Source of the DNA: Arachnia rubra
Lineage (GTDB): Bacteria; Actinomycetota; Actinomycetes; Propionibacteriales; Propionibacteriaceae
Length of the DNA stretch: 64,000 bases
Assembly (NCBI RefSeq): GCF_019973735.1
Contig: NZ_AP024463.1
Coordinates: 1,178,001 to 1,242,000 of the forward strand
Reading direction: 5' to 3'
Below, piece after piece: positions 8,507-17,776 of this stretch. Each line of letters begins with the position of its first letter. The stretch's first letter is position 1. The notes beneath the pieces are model-generated. The model was given only the letters and a program-made list of their open reading frames with translations. It had not been told where the DNA came from and did not search any database. Both the position numbers and the translations under genes were made by a program.

Positions 8507-9889
8507 ATGTCGATCATGTCCCGGGCTGAGTTGCGTTCCCTTCCGATGCTCCAGCAGCCCAGCTACCCGGACGAGGCCGCCCTGGATCGCGTGATCGACA
8601 CCATGGAGAAGCTGCCTCCGCTGGTCTTCGCAGGGGAGTGCGATGACCTCCGCAGCAAGCTCGCGGAGGTGGCCGAGGGTAGGGCATTCCTGCTGCAGGG
8701 TGGCGACTGCGCTGAGTCCTTCGACGCGGTGACGGCCCAGCACATCAAGGACAAGCTGCTGGTGCAGCTGTCGATGGCCGTGGTGATGACCTACGCGGCT
8801 CAGGTACCGGTGGTGAAGGTGGGAAGGATCGCCGGGCAATACGCGAAGCCCCGCAGCAAGCCGACGGAAACCCGCGACGGCGTCACGCTGCCTTCCTACC
8901 GGGGCGATGCCATCAACGGGTTCGATTTCACGCAGGCCGAGCGCGTCCATGATCCCGAGCGCCTGATCCGGGTCTACAACGCCTCGGCGGCCACGCTCAA
9001 CCTGGTGCGCGCCTTCGTCAAGGGAGGGTTCGCGGATCTACGCGGGGTACACACCTGGAACCGTGACTTCGTCGGCACCCCGGATGTGGAGGCCGCCTAC
9101 GAGGAGCTGGCGGCTGAGATCGACCGGGCCCTGACCTTCATGGTGGCCTGCGGGGTGGAGGACCGGGCTCTGTCCACCATCGACTTCTACGCCTCACACG
9201 AGGCGCTGCTGCTGGAATACGAGCGGGCCATGACCCGCATCGACTCCCGCTCGCAGCAGCTCTACGGCTGCTCCGGGCACATGCTGTGGATCGGGGAGCG
9301 CACCCGCCAGCTCGACGGGGCTCACGTCGAGCTGCTGCGGCGGGTGCGCAACCCCCTGGGCATCAAGCTGGGCCCCACCACCACGCCACAGCAGGCCATC
9401 GAGCTCGCTGATCGTCTTGACCCCGGACGGGAGCCGGGCCGGATCACATTCATCACCCGGATGGGCGCAGGCAAGGTGCGCGAGGTTCTTCCGGAGGTGA
9501 TCTCGGGGGTGGAGGAGACCGGCCGTAAAGTCGCCTGGGTGTGTGATCCGATGCATGGCAACACCTTTGAGGCGGCCAACGGGTACAAGACGCGGTCCTT
9601 CAATGACGTCGTCGAGGAGGTGCGTGGCTTCTTCGATGTCCATGACGCGCTCGGCACCTGGCCGGGTGGACTGCACGTCGAGTTGACAGGCGACGACGTC
9701 ACCGAGTGTGTCGGCGGCGTCCTGAAGCTGGAGGAGACGGATCTTTCCAACCGGTACGAGACGGTGTGTGATCCCCGCCTGAATCGCAACCAGAGCCTCG
9801 AGCTGGCGTTCACCGTCGCCACTCGGCTCCGTCAGGGCCGCGGCAGGCGCACCAGCCCGGTGCAGGACTTCCAGGTGCGCGATCTCTGA
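8507..9889 (+). CDS. aroG: 3-deoxy-7-phosphoheptulonate synthase, class II
   Basis: First enzyme of the shikimate pathway, joining phosphoenolpyruvate and erythrose 4-phosphate. The 460-residue protein is a plant/mycobacterial type II enzyme: LLQGGDCAESF (metal ligand Cys68), KVGRIAGQYAKPRS, HTWNRDFV, FYASHEALLLEYE, GIKLGPTT and WVCDPMHGNT. Length is that of the family. It may be feedback-controlled by aromatic amino acids like its mycobacterial counterpart (known for the family, not visible here). A second ATG nine bases later is an alternative start. Confidence 0.96.
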   Translation: MSIMSRAELRSLPMLQQPSYPDEAALDRVIDTMEKLPPLVFAGECDDLRSKLAEVAEGRAFLLQGGDCAESFDAVTAQHIKDKLLVQLSMAVVMTYAAQVPVVKVGRIAGQYAKPRSKPTETRDGVTLPSYRGDAINGFDFTQAERVHDPERLIRVYNASAATLNLVRAFVKGGFADLRGVHTWNRDFVGTPDVEAAYEELAAEIDRALTFMVACGVEDRALSTIDFYASHEALLLEYERAMTRIDSRSQQLYGCSGHMLWIGERTRQLDGAHVELLRRVRNPLGIKLGPTTTPQQAIELADRLDPGREPGRITFITRMGAGKVREVLPEVISGVEETGRKVAWVCDPMHGNTFEAANGYKTRSFNDVVEEVRGFFDVHDALGTWPGGLHVELTGDDVTECVGGVLKLEETDLSNRYETVCDPRLNRNQSLELAFTVATRLRQGRGRRTSPVQDFQVRDL

Positions 9890-9940
9890 CACGCTTTGCG
9901 TCCCTGGGTCGCTGCCCGGCGCCTGGGGGAGCCAAGGCCC

Positions 9941-10861
9941 TCAACCGCGGCGTCTGGCGCGGGAACGCAGCTCCTCGGTGAGCACGTCCAGGAAGCGAGC
10001 ACGGTGTCTCGGCCAGGCCGTCAGCAGCAGTGCGGAGACCACCAGGCCGCCGCCCACCAGGACCTGCCAGGTGAGTTCCTCCATCCCGACCCCGATGGCG
10101 AACACAGCTGCCCACATCGGTTCCGAGCACATGATCACCGCGGATGTGGCGGCCGGCACGTAGCTCTGAGCCCAGCTCTGCAGGAAAAGCGTGACGGCCC
10201 CGCAGAATATTCCCAGGTAGAGGACCGGCCACCACAATTCCCAGGTGGAGGGCAGGTGGTAGCCGGCGAAGGGCAGGAAACACAACGCCCCCACGGCCCC
10301 GGTCAACGCCTGCATCAAGGTCAGCGACTGCACTGTCTCCGGCTCCACCCAGCGTCCCAGGAGGAGGATGTGCAGGGCGAACAGCAGAGCGCTGAGCAGC
10401 GTGATGGCGGCGCCAAACCCGAAACCGCCATCGCCGCCGCCATGCCCGAAAGCCAGGACACCGATGCCGGCCAGGGCCAGCAGCACCGCGAACCAGGTAC
10501 GTCCCGGGGTGGGCTGCTTCAGGAGCACCGGGGTGAGGATTGCCGTGAACACCACGTAGCTTGCCGTGATGAAAGCGGACAACGACGGTGGCGTGTAGTC
10601 CAGCCCCAGCATCTGGAGGGCCAGGCCACTGTTGAAGATCAGCCCCAGGACGATACCCCGCAGGCAGGTCTCACGTTTCATCCTCAGGTGTGGGAGGAAC
10701 GCTGGCAACAGGCACAGGCCAGTCAGGGTCAGCCGGGAGATCAGCAGGTGCGCCGGCGTCATCAACTCATAGGCCCCTTTGGCGACCACCACGGTTGAGC
10801 CCCAGGCTGCAGCCGTCAGCAGCAGAGCGATGGACGGCAGCAGCCGACGGTTCGGGGTCAC
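9941..10861 (-). CDS. EamA/RhaT-family (DMT) membrane transporter
   Basis: A 306-residue protein with about ten membrane helices arranged as two EamA repeats (residues 8-140 and 155-285). AAWGSTVVVAKGAYEL at the start and TPVLLKQPTPGRTWFAVLLALAGIGVLA in the middle are typical. The family exports metabolites or amino acids; the substrate cannot be told. Start codon is GTG. It converges on aroG with a 51-base gap in which no clear terminator is seen. Confidence 0.85.
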   Translation of the reverse strand: MTPNRRLLPSIALLLTAAAWGSTVVVAKGAYELMTPAHLLISRLTLTGLCLLPAFLPHLRMKRETCLRGIVLGLIFNSGLALQMLGLDYTPPSLSAFITASYVVFTAILTPVLLKQPTPGRTWFAVLLALAGIGVLAFGHGGGDGGFGFGAAITLLSALLFALHILLLGRWVEPETVQSLTLMQALTGAVGALCFLPFAGYHLPSTWELWWPVLYLGIFCGAVTLFLQSWAQSYVPAATSAVIMCSEPMWAAVFAIGVGMEELTWQVLVGGGLVVSALLLTAWPRHRARFLDVLTEELRSRARRRG

Positions 10862-10959
10862 CTGGACAGCCTATAAGAGACTCCGGGATAAGGAATTGGA
10901 TTCTCAGGCCAATTTCTGGGGAACATTCCGGGGGAAACGGCGCCTCTGGTGATGGGGGC

Positions 10960-13095
10960 TCATGCCACCAGGAGCGTGACGGTGCTTCCCTTGGGCGCCA
11001 TGGTTCCCGCCCCAGGGCTGGTACCGGAGGCAAGGCCGATTGGCAGCGGGAAAGAGGAGGTGTTCTGGACCTCCACCTTGAACCCGGCGCTCTCAAGGAT
11101 TTTCTGGGCCTCGTCGGTGCGTTTCAATGCCACGTCCGGGATCGCGACCATCTCCGGGCCGAGTGACTTCTCCAGTTTCACCACGTCACCGCGATGCCCG
11201 TTGCCGCTGGCGGGGTCCTGGGAGATCACGAGCCCAGCTGCAACGGTGTCCGAGTGCGCCTCGGCGACCTCCACCTTGAACCCCTGGTCCTTCAGCTCCT
11301 TGCTGGCCTGGTCGGCGTCCTTGTTCGTGTAGTCCTTGATGGCCAATGGTTGGCGTCCTTTGCTGACCACCAGGTCGATGCTGGTGTCCCGGGGTAGCAG
11401 GGTGCCGACCGGCTGGCTGGCCGAGATCACCCGGCCAGATTCCACGGACTCCGACCAGTTCTCCTTGACCTGCCCGACCAGCAGGTGGTTTGACTCGATG
11501 TCGGCGCGCGCCTTCGCGAGCTCCTGCCCCTCCACCTCCGGCATGGCGTGGCGCTCGGGTCCCTTCGAGATGATCACCGTCACCTTGGTGCCTCGCAAAG
11601 TGCGGGAACCTGCGGCTGGATCGCTGCTGATGACTGATCCCACCGGCACCTCCTCGGAGAAGGCCTCCTGGGTCGTGAAATCGAGGTTGTTCGCCTGAAG
11701 AGCCTGGGCTGCCTGGTCCTGGGAGACATTCGTGATGTCGGGAGTGGTGGTGAACCGCCCGTCCGCCCACCACCACGAGGTGACGATGAGTATCACCGTG
11801 ATCAGCAAAATCAGGATGAGCAGGATGATTCCCCGCCGCCGCCGGTAGACCGGGTCCTGCGAGAAACTCAGCTGGGGGAAGATCGGTGTCCGGTGCGATG
11901 CGGGGGACCCCCCTCGCGGGCGGCCGGGCATGGTTGCCCTGGGCGGTGACCCAGCGGACCTGGCCTGTCCCGCTGGAACTGGCGACTGGATGGTCTGCGG
12001 CTCGACCACAGCCGTTACGGCATCCGGGGAGACCTCCTCCGCATCCTCCGGCTCTGGCACCGGAGAGTGGAGCACCGGGGGACGGGCAGGGGCGGGGGGC
12101 AGTTCCTTGAGCGGCCGGGGCCGGGGCTCGGGGCGTGGCGAGATCTGCTGCGTGGCATCCTCGCCGTCGCTGGGGAGGGGGCGCAGCCGGGCGGCCAGCA
12201 CCGGATTGTGCTGCCCTGGATGGTCGAGCAGCTCGATGCGCACTCGCCGCAGTTTGTCCATGAGCTCACGCCCATCGGCGATGCGCACCTCCGGGTCGCG
12301 CGCGGTGCAGGCCGCGACCAGCGCATCCAGGTAGTCGGGGATGAAGCCCGGATTCCCCAGCTCGCTGAGTTTTGCCGATGGGGCGGGGACATCGACGTTC
12401 ACGTGTGCGTAGGCGATCTGGTAGTTGTTCTCGCCTATGTGCGGTTTCTTGCCCGTCAGCAACTCGAACAGCACGATCCCGGTGGAGTAGATGTCGCTGC
12501 GTGAATCCGGCCGGGCATGGGTGACGAGTTCGGGGGGCAGGTATGAGGCCGTGCCCACCAGGACCCCAGTGGCAGTCATCTGCGGGGACTCGGTCTGCCG
12601 GGCCAGCCCGAAGTCGGCCACCTTCACATGGCCGCGGGTTGAGATCATGACATTCTCGGGTTTGATGTCACGATGGACGATCCCGGCGTCGTGGGCGGCG
12701 GACAGCGCCGAGGCGATGGGTTCCAGGTAGTCGAGGGCCAGCAGCGGATCCAGGGGGGCGTCGCGGGCGATGAGCCGGCGCAGCGTCTCACCGTCGATGA
12801 ACTCCATCACGATGTACGGCTGGCCTCGGGAGATGCCCTGGTCGAAGATGCTGACGACTGCAGGGTGGTTGATCAGGGCAGCGGAACGCGCCTCCCGGTC
12901 GAACTTCGCCGCGAACTCGTCATCCTCGCCAAGGTCAGTCCGCATGATTTTGACCGCTACGGTTCGCTGGAGTCGCGCATCACGGGCTCGGTAGACCGTC
13001 GCCATACCGCCCCGGGCGATTTTTGCGAGGATCTCGTAGCGGTCGTCCAGCACACTTCCGACCATCGGGTCGTAGGTACTGCTTTTGTTCACCAC
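10960..13095 (-). CDS. pknL: PASTA-domain Ser/Thr protein kinase (PknL-like)
   Basis: A 711-residue transmembrane kinase. The kinase domain (about 18-280) has GGMATVYRA, the ATP-binding Lys49, HRDIKPEN with catalytic Asp143, and DFG at 161-163. A Pro-rich juxtamembrane region leads to a single membrane helix at about 420-440. Roughly four extracellular PASTA repeats follow (DITNVSQDQAAQALQANNL and similar), which in this family bind muropeptides or lipid II. Neighbouring class II aroG is the arrangement of M. tuberculosis pknL, which supports the symbol; PknB would normally sit with pbpA/rodA. Start codon GTG. It probably regulates cell-wall growth. Confidence 0.9.
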   Translation of the reverse strand: MVNKSSTYDPMVGSVLDDRYEILAKIARGGMATVYRARDARLQRTVAVKIMRTDLGEDDEFAAKFDREARSAALINHPAVVSIFDQGISRGQPYIVMEFIDGETLRRLIARDAPLDPLLALDYLEPIASALSAAHDAGIVHRDIKPENVMISTRGHVKVADFGLARQTESPQMTATGVLVGTASYLPPELVTHARPDSRSDIYSTGIVLFELLTGKKPHIGENNYQIAYAHVNVDVPAPSAKLSELGNPGFIPDYLDALVAACTARDPEVRIADGRELMDKLRRVRIELLDHPGQHNPVLAARLRPLPSDGEDATQQISPRPEPRPRPLKELPPAPARPPVLHSPVPEPEDAEEVSPDAVTAVVEPQTIQSPVPAGQARSAGSPPRATMPGRPRGGSPASHRTPIFPQLSFSQDPVYRRRRGIILLILILLITVILIVTSWWWADGRFTTTPDITNVSQDQAAQALQANNLDFTTQEAFSEEVPVGSVISSDPAAGSRTLRGTKVTVIISKGPERHAMPEVEGQELAKARADIESNHLLVGQVKENWSESVESGRVISASQPVGTLLPRDTSIDLVVSKGRQPLAIKDYTNKDADQASKELKDQGFKVEVAEAHSDTVAAGLVISQDPASGNGHRGDVVKLEKSLGPEMVAIPDVALKRTDEAQKILESAGFKVEVQNTSSFPLPIGLASGTSPGAGTMAPKGSTVTLLVA

Positions 13096-13206
13096 GGTCT
13101 CCTGGGGAAGTTAGGGGATCTAAGCTGGGCGATAAGCTCTGCCAGCATAGAGTTTAGGCCGATTGTGAAGTGAGCGGTTCAGGGGCACGCCGCGTAGGCT
13201 TCCCCC

Positions 13207-13836
13207 ATGACCGTATTGAGCAGTCTGCGTTCACGAATCCTGCTTTCACGCCTCGCGGTACAGCTGCCACTGGCCGAGGCCAGCGACCGCTTACCGGGTC
13301 TTGTGATTGGCGGAGTGGACCTGGCGATGCTCACCACTGCGCACAGCCTGGACCGGAGAGCCGATCTCAAAGTCCTCAGAGAGCTGAGGAATTACGTTGG
13401 CCAGAGGGTGCTGCTGGCGGTCGACACCCCGGATATCGAGTCAGATGTACGTGTCCTTCTCCCAGGTGATAGGGATCTCTCCAGGCCGCACCAGTGGGCG
13501 CTGCTGGGACATGTGGTTCAGGACGTGGATGAAGTCACCGGGCCGGACGAGGCTCTTCAGTTCCTGGTTGTGCCAGGAACCCGCCCAGATGCCCAGCTAG
13601 TGCAGGCCGCGGTGGCTTCGCAGCCGCCGCTGCGGGCGGAGTCGCTGCCCTGGTTCGCTGCCGGGGATCTCGGCGTGGCGTCGGTCGCCTCTCTCGTGGC
13701 GGCTGGGGTCCGCCGGGTCTGGCTGACCGGGGGCGAGTCGTTCGAGGAGCTGGAAGAGGTGGACGAGATTCTGCGCCAGGCATGGCGGGAGGACCCGGCC
13801 GCCGATGAGTACCTGCGTTTCTCCGTGATGGCGTGA
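13207..13836 (+). CDS. ThiE-fold (thiamine phosphate synthase-like) protein, probably divergent
   Basis: A 209-residue protein with no sure name. Its sequence follows the order of ThiE landmarks: GGVDLAMLT near the start, VLLAVDTPDIESD, VLLPGDRDLS, ALLGHVVQDVDEV, FLVVPGTRPDAQ, and near the end WFAAGDLGVASVASLVAAGVRRVWLTGG, resembling the GGI..NV..LLAAGADGV phosphate site. The substrate motifs QLRxK and the TxTKPG loop are absent, so it is unlikely to make thiamine phosphate. No thiamine genes or TPP riboswitch are nearby. It is transcribed divergently from the kinase gene. The fold is inferred by eye. Confidence 0.5.
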   Translation: MTVLSSLRSRILLSRLAVQLPLAEASDRLPGLVIGGVDLAMLTTAHSLDRRADLKVLRELRNYVGQRVLLAVDTPDIESDVRVLLPGDRDLSRPHQWALLGHVVQDVDEVTGPDEALQFLVVPGTRPDAQLVQAAVASQPPLRAESLPWFAAGDLGVASVASLVAAGVRRVWLTGGESFEELEEVDEILRQAWREDPAADEYLRFSVMA

Positions 13837-13840
13837 AAAC

Positions 13841-13861
13841 GCCCGGCGAGCTTCACCGGGC
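13841..13861 (+). terminator. Weak stem-loop after the ThiE-like gene
   Basis: GCCCGG and CCGGGC enclose a nine-base loop five bases after the stop codon. No strong T-run follows (TTGGAG). Confidence 0.4.
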
Positions 13862-13910
13862 TTGGAGACGTGCCTCGTGAAATCTCCCCGGGACGCCGGC
13901 CGGCTGCTGT

Positions 13911-13929
13911 TAATGTGAGGCCTACCTAA
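13911..13929. promoter_or_regulatory. DtxR/IdeR-like iron box upstream of the siderophore uptake operon
   Basis: The 19 bases TAATGTGAGGCCTACCTAA agree at 14 of 19 positions with the recalled DtxR/IdeR consensus TTAGGTTAGGCTAACCTAA, with the right half nearly complete. The site is 29 bases before the GTG of the binding-protein gene, where a repressor would block the promoter. Iron-dependent repression is therefore likely. Confidence 0.6.
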
Positions 13930-13957
13930 GCTGTTTCAAACAGAAAAGAGTTCTCAC

Positions 13958-14974
13958 GTGACCAATACGCGATTCAACTCGATAACCAGGCGGACATTCT
14001 CAGGCCTAGCCTCAGCGCTGCTGGTCTTGGGCCTGGCGGGGTGTGCTCCTGGTGGCGGCTCCGGGTCTGAGGGCGGCAATGCCTCCCCGTCCGCGGAGGC
14101 CACCCGCACCATCACCCACGACCTCGGGGAGACCACCATCAGTGGCACCCCAAAGCGAATAGTGTCCACCTCCGTGGTGCTGACCGGCACCCTGTTAGCC
14201 CTTGATGCCCCCGTCGTCGGATCCGGCGCATCGAAACCAGGCGCCGAGGGCTTTGACGATTCCGGTTTCTTCACCCATTGGTCCCAGGTCGCCAAGGAGC
14301 GCGGTGTCAAGGCCCTCTACACGAACAGCGAACTCAACATCGAGGCCGTGACCGCCGAGAAGCCGGACCTGATCATCATCGCGTCCACCGGCGGCGACAG
14401 CACCAAGGACCAATATGAATCGCTGTCCAAGATCGCGCCCACCGTCGCCATCAACTACAACTCCGAGAGCTGGCAAAAGGTGACCAAACAGGTCGCGGAC
14501 GTGACCGGCACGCAGGCGAAGGCCGATGAGCTCATCAAGGGGTTCAACTCCAAGGTCACCGAGCTCAAGGCCGGCATGACCGGGGTGCCGACCGACAAAG
14601 TCCAGGCGATCGTCTACACGCCCACCAAGGGGTTGTCCTTCGCGAAGCCCGGTGGACCGCACGACGAGATCTTCTCAGCCTTCGGATTCCAGCTCGCTGA
14701 CCCGCCAGAGAGCAGCGGCGCGGAGGGGGCGAACCGCGGGGACTTCGTGTTCGCCTCCGTGGAGCAGAGCATCCAGGCCCTGACCTCCGACACCCTGCTG
14801 CTCGTCTCTGCGGACGACAAGACCGTGGAGAAGCTGAAGGCCGACTCCAACTACAACACCACCAAGGCCGTCAGCAGCGGGAAGCTGGTGCCGCTCGGCG
14901 TCTCCAGCTTCAAACTGGACTACTACAGCGCATTAGCGATGGCCGAGACCCTGGCAGCGGCCTACACCCAGTGA
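13958..14974 (+). CDS. Siderophore-binding lipoprotein of ABC transporter (FepB-like)
   Basis: Captures a ferric siderophore outside the membrane and hands it to the permeases encoded next. The 338-residue precursor has SITRRTFSGLAS, a twin-arginine type signal, followed by a lipobox LAGC with the lipidated Cys29. The helical-backbone periplasmic-binding domain starts with TPKRIVSTSVVLTGTLLALD and contains the ITAEKPDLIIIA-like stretch AVTAEKPDLIIIASTGGDS. The best family fit is the enterobactin-type FepB group, supported by the esterase at the operon end. Start is GTG at 13958; the permease start overlaps its stop as GTGA. Confidence 0.9.
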   Translation: MTNTRFNSITRRTFSGLASALLVLGLAGCAPGGGSGSEGGNASPSAEATRTITHDLGETTISGTPKRIVSTSVVLTGTLLALDAPVVGSGASKPGAEGFDDSGFFTHWSQVAKERGVKALYTNSELNIEAVTAEKPDLIIIASTGGDSTKDQYESLSKIAPTVAINYNSESWQKVTKQVADVTGTQAKADELIKGFNSKVTELKAGMTGVPTDKVQAIVYTPTKGLSFAKPGGPHDEIFSAFGFQLADPPESSGAEGANRGDFVFASVEQSIQALTSDTLLLVSADDKTVEKLKADSNYNTTKAVSSGKLVPLGVSSFKLDYYSALAMAETLAAAYTQ

Positions 14975-15963
14975 GCCGGCCCATCTGGGCGCTGCTTGGG
15001 CTGGCGGTTCTGCTGCCCTGCCTGGTCCTGGCATCGTTCCTGTTCGGGTCGGGCTCTGTGCCATCCGATCAGGTGATCGCGGTGCTCTCCGGTGGTGGCA
15101 CCGGTGAGCACCGCCTTATCGTGCTGGGAATGCGCGGGTCCAGGACGCTGATCGCGCTCGTCGCGGGAGCGGCCCTTGGGATAGCCGGGGTGCTGGTGCA
15201 GGCGCTGACCCGTAACCCGATCGCTGAGCCGGGCCTGCTTGGGGTCAATGCTGGGGCTGCCTGCGCCGTCGCCATCGGCCTGGGGATCGCCCGGTCCTTG
15301 CCGATCGCCCTGCTGATGCTCGTCTCCCTGGCCGGGGCTCTCATCAGTGGCCTGGTGGTCACAGGTGCGTCGGGCGCCTGGCGGGGACGCCACGATCCGG
15401 TCCGTATCGTGCTGGTGGGCGCTGCGTGGAGCGCTGTTGTCTCCGCCATCACGACGTTCATGCTGCTCAGCGACCCGAGGATCTACGACGAGTTCCGCTT
15501 CTGGGATGCGGGTGCCGTGATGCCGCGGCCACTGGATCTGGTGGCCGCCGCCGCGGCGCTGTCAGGACTTGGGCTGCTGGCGGCGCTGCTGCTCTCCAGG
15601 TCCCTGGACGCCCTCGCCCTGGGTGAGGAGTTTGCCCGGGGGCTCGGTGTCTCGGCGGGACGGGCCCGGGGCCTGGTGGCTGCCACCTGCCTCGTGCTCT
15701 GCGCCGCTGCGACCGCCCTGGTTGGTCCCATCTCCTTCCTCGGGCTGATGGCCCCCTTTGCCGCGCGGCTGATCGCCGGTCCCCGTCATCGCGTGCTGAT
15801 CTGGCTCTCGGCCCTCCTGGGGGGAGTGACGTTGCTGGCCGCCGACGTGCTGGGCCGGGTGGTCAATCCACCGGCTGAGGTGCAGGCAGCTTTGATGTGC
15901 GCCCTGCTGGGAGCTCCCCTGTTCATCGCGTTGGCCCGGGCCCGGAGGCTGGTGCAGCTGTGA
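14971..15963 (+). CDS. Iron-siderophore ABC transporter permease (FepD-like)
   Basis: One of two FecCD-family permeases that form the channel. The 330-residue protein has about nine or ten membrane helices. Family marks include GSRTLIALVAGAALGIAGVLVQALTRNP, EPGLLGVNAGAA and FLGLMAPFAARLIAGPRHR, where the ATPase coupling helix lies. Starts at GTG overlapping the lipoprotein stop (GTGA) and ends overlapping the second permease in the same way, so the subunits are translationally coupled. Confidence 0.92.
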   Translation: MSRPIWALLGLAVLLPCLVLASFLFGSGSVPSDQVIAVLSGGGTGEHRLIVLGMRGSRTLIALVAGAALGIAGVLVQALTRNPIAEPGLLGVNAGAACAVAIGLGIARSLPIALLMLVSLAGALISGLVVTGASGAWRGRHDPVRIVLVGAAWSAVVSAITTFMLLSDPRIYDEFRFWDAGAVMPRPLDLVAAAAALSGLGLLAALLLSRSLDALALGEEFARGLGVSAGRARGLVAATCLVLCAAATALVGPISFLGLMAPFAARLIAGPRHRVLIWLSALLGGVTLLAADVLGRVVNPPAEVQAALMCALLGAPLFIALARARRLVQL

Positions 15964-16991
15964 GTCTTGAGGTCAGGTCAGTGCGGTGCGGGCCGGTGAG
16001 TTTTCGTTTCCGGTCACGCACCTGGCTGGTGGCGGTCCTGGTCTGGGCCGTCGCCCTGGCGGGAGCGATCCTCGAGCTGCTGTCCGGGTCGGTGAACATG
16101 ACCCCGGGCGAGTTCTGGTCGGCGCTGCTCGGGGTGGGGCAGCGTGCGGACATGCTCCTGCTGTGGGAGTTCCGGATGCCCCGGGCCGTCACCGGGCTGG
16201 CGGTGGGCGCATGCCTCGGCGCGTCGGGCTGCCTCTTCCAGTCGCTGTCGCGCAATGCCCTCGGGTCGCCGGAGATCATCGGTCTGACCGGCGGGGCCGG
16301 CCTGGGAGCCGTGGCCTCCGTCATCATCTTCGGGTCCTTCGGGTGGGGCACAGCCCTGGGAGCGGCCATCGGTTGCCTGGGGGCGGCGCTGCTCACCTGG
16401 GCGCTGTCGCCGCGTGGCTTCGGCGGCGGCAACCGGCTCGTTCTCATCGGCCTAGGGGTCGCGTCGCTGATCCAGCCCGTGACGGTGCTTCTCCTGACCC
16501 GCGCCGACAGCGACTCCGCCACCTCCGCGCGGCTGTGGCTGACCGGCACCCTCAACGCGCGCAACTGGAGCCATGCGGTCGTCGGCGCCGTGCTGTTCGT
16601 AGTGATCCTGCCTCTTGCGCTGGTGATCTCGCGGCATCTTGACGCAGCCGCGCCGGGTGAGGACTTCGCCGCTGGGCTCGGGGTCTCTCGCCGGTTCACG
16701 CAGTGGGTGGCGACCTCCACCGGTGTCGCGCTCACCGCGGCTGCCGTCGCGGTGGCTGGCCCGGTCTCTTTCGTCGCGCTCGCCGGACCGCACGTGGCGC
16801 GCCGCCTCCTCAGGGGGCCGACCGCTCCCGCCGGGGTGGCGGCGGGGACGGGTGCCGCGCTGCTGGTGCTGGCGGACCTGATCGGGGCGAACCTGCCCAA
16901 CGGCCTACAGCTCCCGGTCGGGGTGACGGCCGGCCTGCTGGGTGGCGGGTACCTGTTGTTGCTGTTGAACGGACAGGAGAGGAAGAGATGA
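15960..16991 (+). CDS. Iron-siderophore ABC transporter permease (FepG-like)
   Basis: Second FecCD-family permease, pairing with the preceding one. The GTG at 15960 overlaps the first permease stop and gives 343 residues; an ATG 63 bases upstream would read into the previous gene. Visible marks are FRMPRAVTGLAVGACLGASG, LFQSLSRNALGSPEIIGLT and VAGPVSFVALAGPHVARRLL. About ten membrane helices. The stop overlaps the ATPase start as ATGA. Confidence 0.92.
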   Translation: MSLEVRSVRCGPVSFRFRSRTWLVAVLVWAVALAGAILELLSGSVNMTPGEFWSALLGVGQRADMLLLWEFRMPRAVTGLAVGACLGASGCLFQSLSRNALGSPEIIGLTGGAGLGAVASVIIFGSFGWGTALGAAIGCLGAALLTWALSPRGFGGGNRLVLIGLGVASLIQPVTVLLLTRADSDSATSARLWLTGTLNARNWSHAVVGAVLFVVILPLALVISRHLDAAAPGEDFAAGLGVSRRFTQWVATSTGVALTAAAVAVAGPVSFVALAGPHVARRLLRGPTAPAGVAAGTGAALLVLADLIGANLPNGLQLPVGVTAGLLGGGYLLLLLNGQERKR

Positions 16992-17776
16992 CTGAGACAG
17001 CCTCGGACTTTCCGCTCGCCGCGTCAGCGGTGCGGCTCGGCTATGACCGCAAGGTCGTGATCGAGGACATCACGCTGGATGTGCCCGAGGGTGAGCTGAC
17101 GATGCTCGTCGGCCCCAACGGATGCGGCAAGTCGACGCTGCTGAAGGCGCTGGCACGGATCCTGGCACCCAAGGCCGGGCACGTATACCTGGCCGGAACC
17201 GACATCCACCAGCTGCGCACCACCGCCGTCGCCAGGCAACTCGGTTTCCTGCCGCAGCGCCAGTCGGTTCCCCCGGGGATCAAGGTGCTGGACATGGTCA
17301 GCCGGGGACGGTTCGCGCATCAGCGGTTCTGGTCCAGGTGGTCGCCCGCCGACGAACAGGCCGTGGCCACTGCCCTGGAGGTGACGGGTCTTGTCGGTCT
17401 CCAGGACGCTGCGGTGGATGAGCTGTCCGGTGGGCAGCTGCAACGAGTGTGGCTGGCCACGGTGCTGGCGCAGGAGACTTCTCTGCTGCTACTCGACGAA
17501 CCCACCACCTTCCTGGACATCTCCCATCAGTACGAGGTTCTGAGACTGGTGCGCAGGCTCCGCGACGAGGGCCGCACCGTGGTCGTGGTGGTGCACGACC
17601 TGAACCAGGCTGCCCGGTTCGCCACCAACTTGGTGGTCATGAAACAGGGGGCGATCGTGAGATCTGGGGCACCCGGAGAGGTGCTGACAGCCGAGCTGGT
17701 CGAGGACGTCTTCGGGCTCCCAGTGCTGGTGACAGCTGACCCGGTCACCGGAACCCCGATGGTGGTGCCGCGATGA
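16988..17776 (+). CDS. Iron-siderophore ABC transporter ATPase (FepC-like)
   Basis: Powers uptake through the two permeases. The 262-residue protein has Walker A GPNGCGKST at 42-50, a Q-loop in LGFLPQRQS, the signature LSGGQLQRVW, Walker B LLLLDEPTTFLD and the switch His in VVVVHDLNQ. Start is the ATG overlapping the FepG-like stop; longer readings upstream are in the permease's other frame. All motifs are intact, unlike the second ABC system near 36-38 kb. Confidence 0.95.
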   Translation: MTETASDFPLAASAVRLGYDRKVVIEDITLDVPEGELTMLVGPNGCGKSTLLKALARILAPKAGHVYLAGTDIHQLRTTAVARQLGFLPQRQSVPPGIKVLDMVSRGRFAHQRFWSRWSPADEQAVATALEVTGLVGLQDAAVDELSGGQLQRVWLATVLAQETSLLLLDEPTTFLDISHQYEVLRLVRRLRDEGRTVVVVVHDLNQAARFATNLVVMKQGAIVRSGAPGEVLTAELVEDVFGLPVLVTADPVTGTPMVVPR

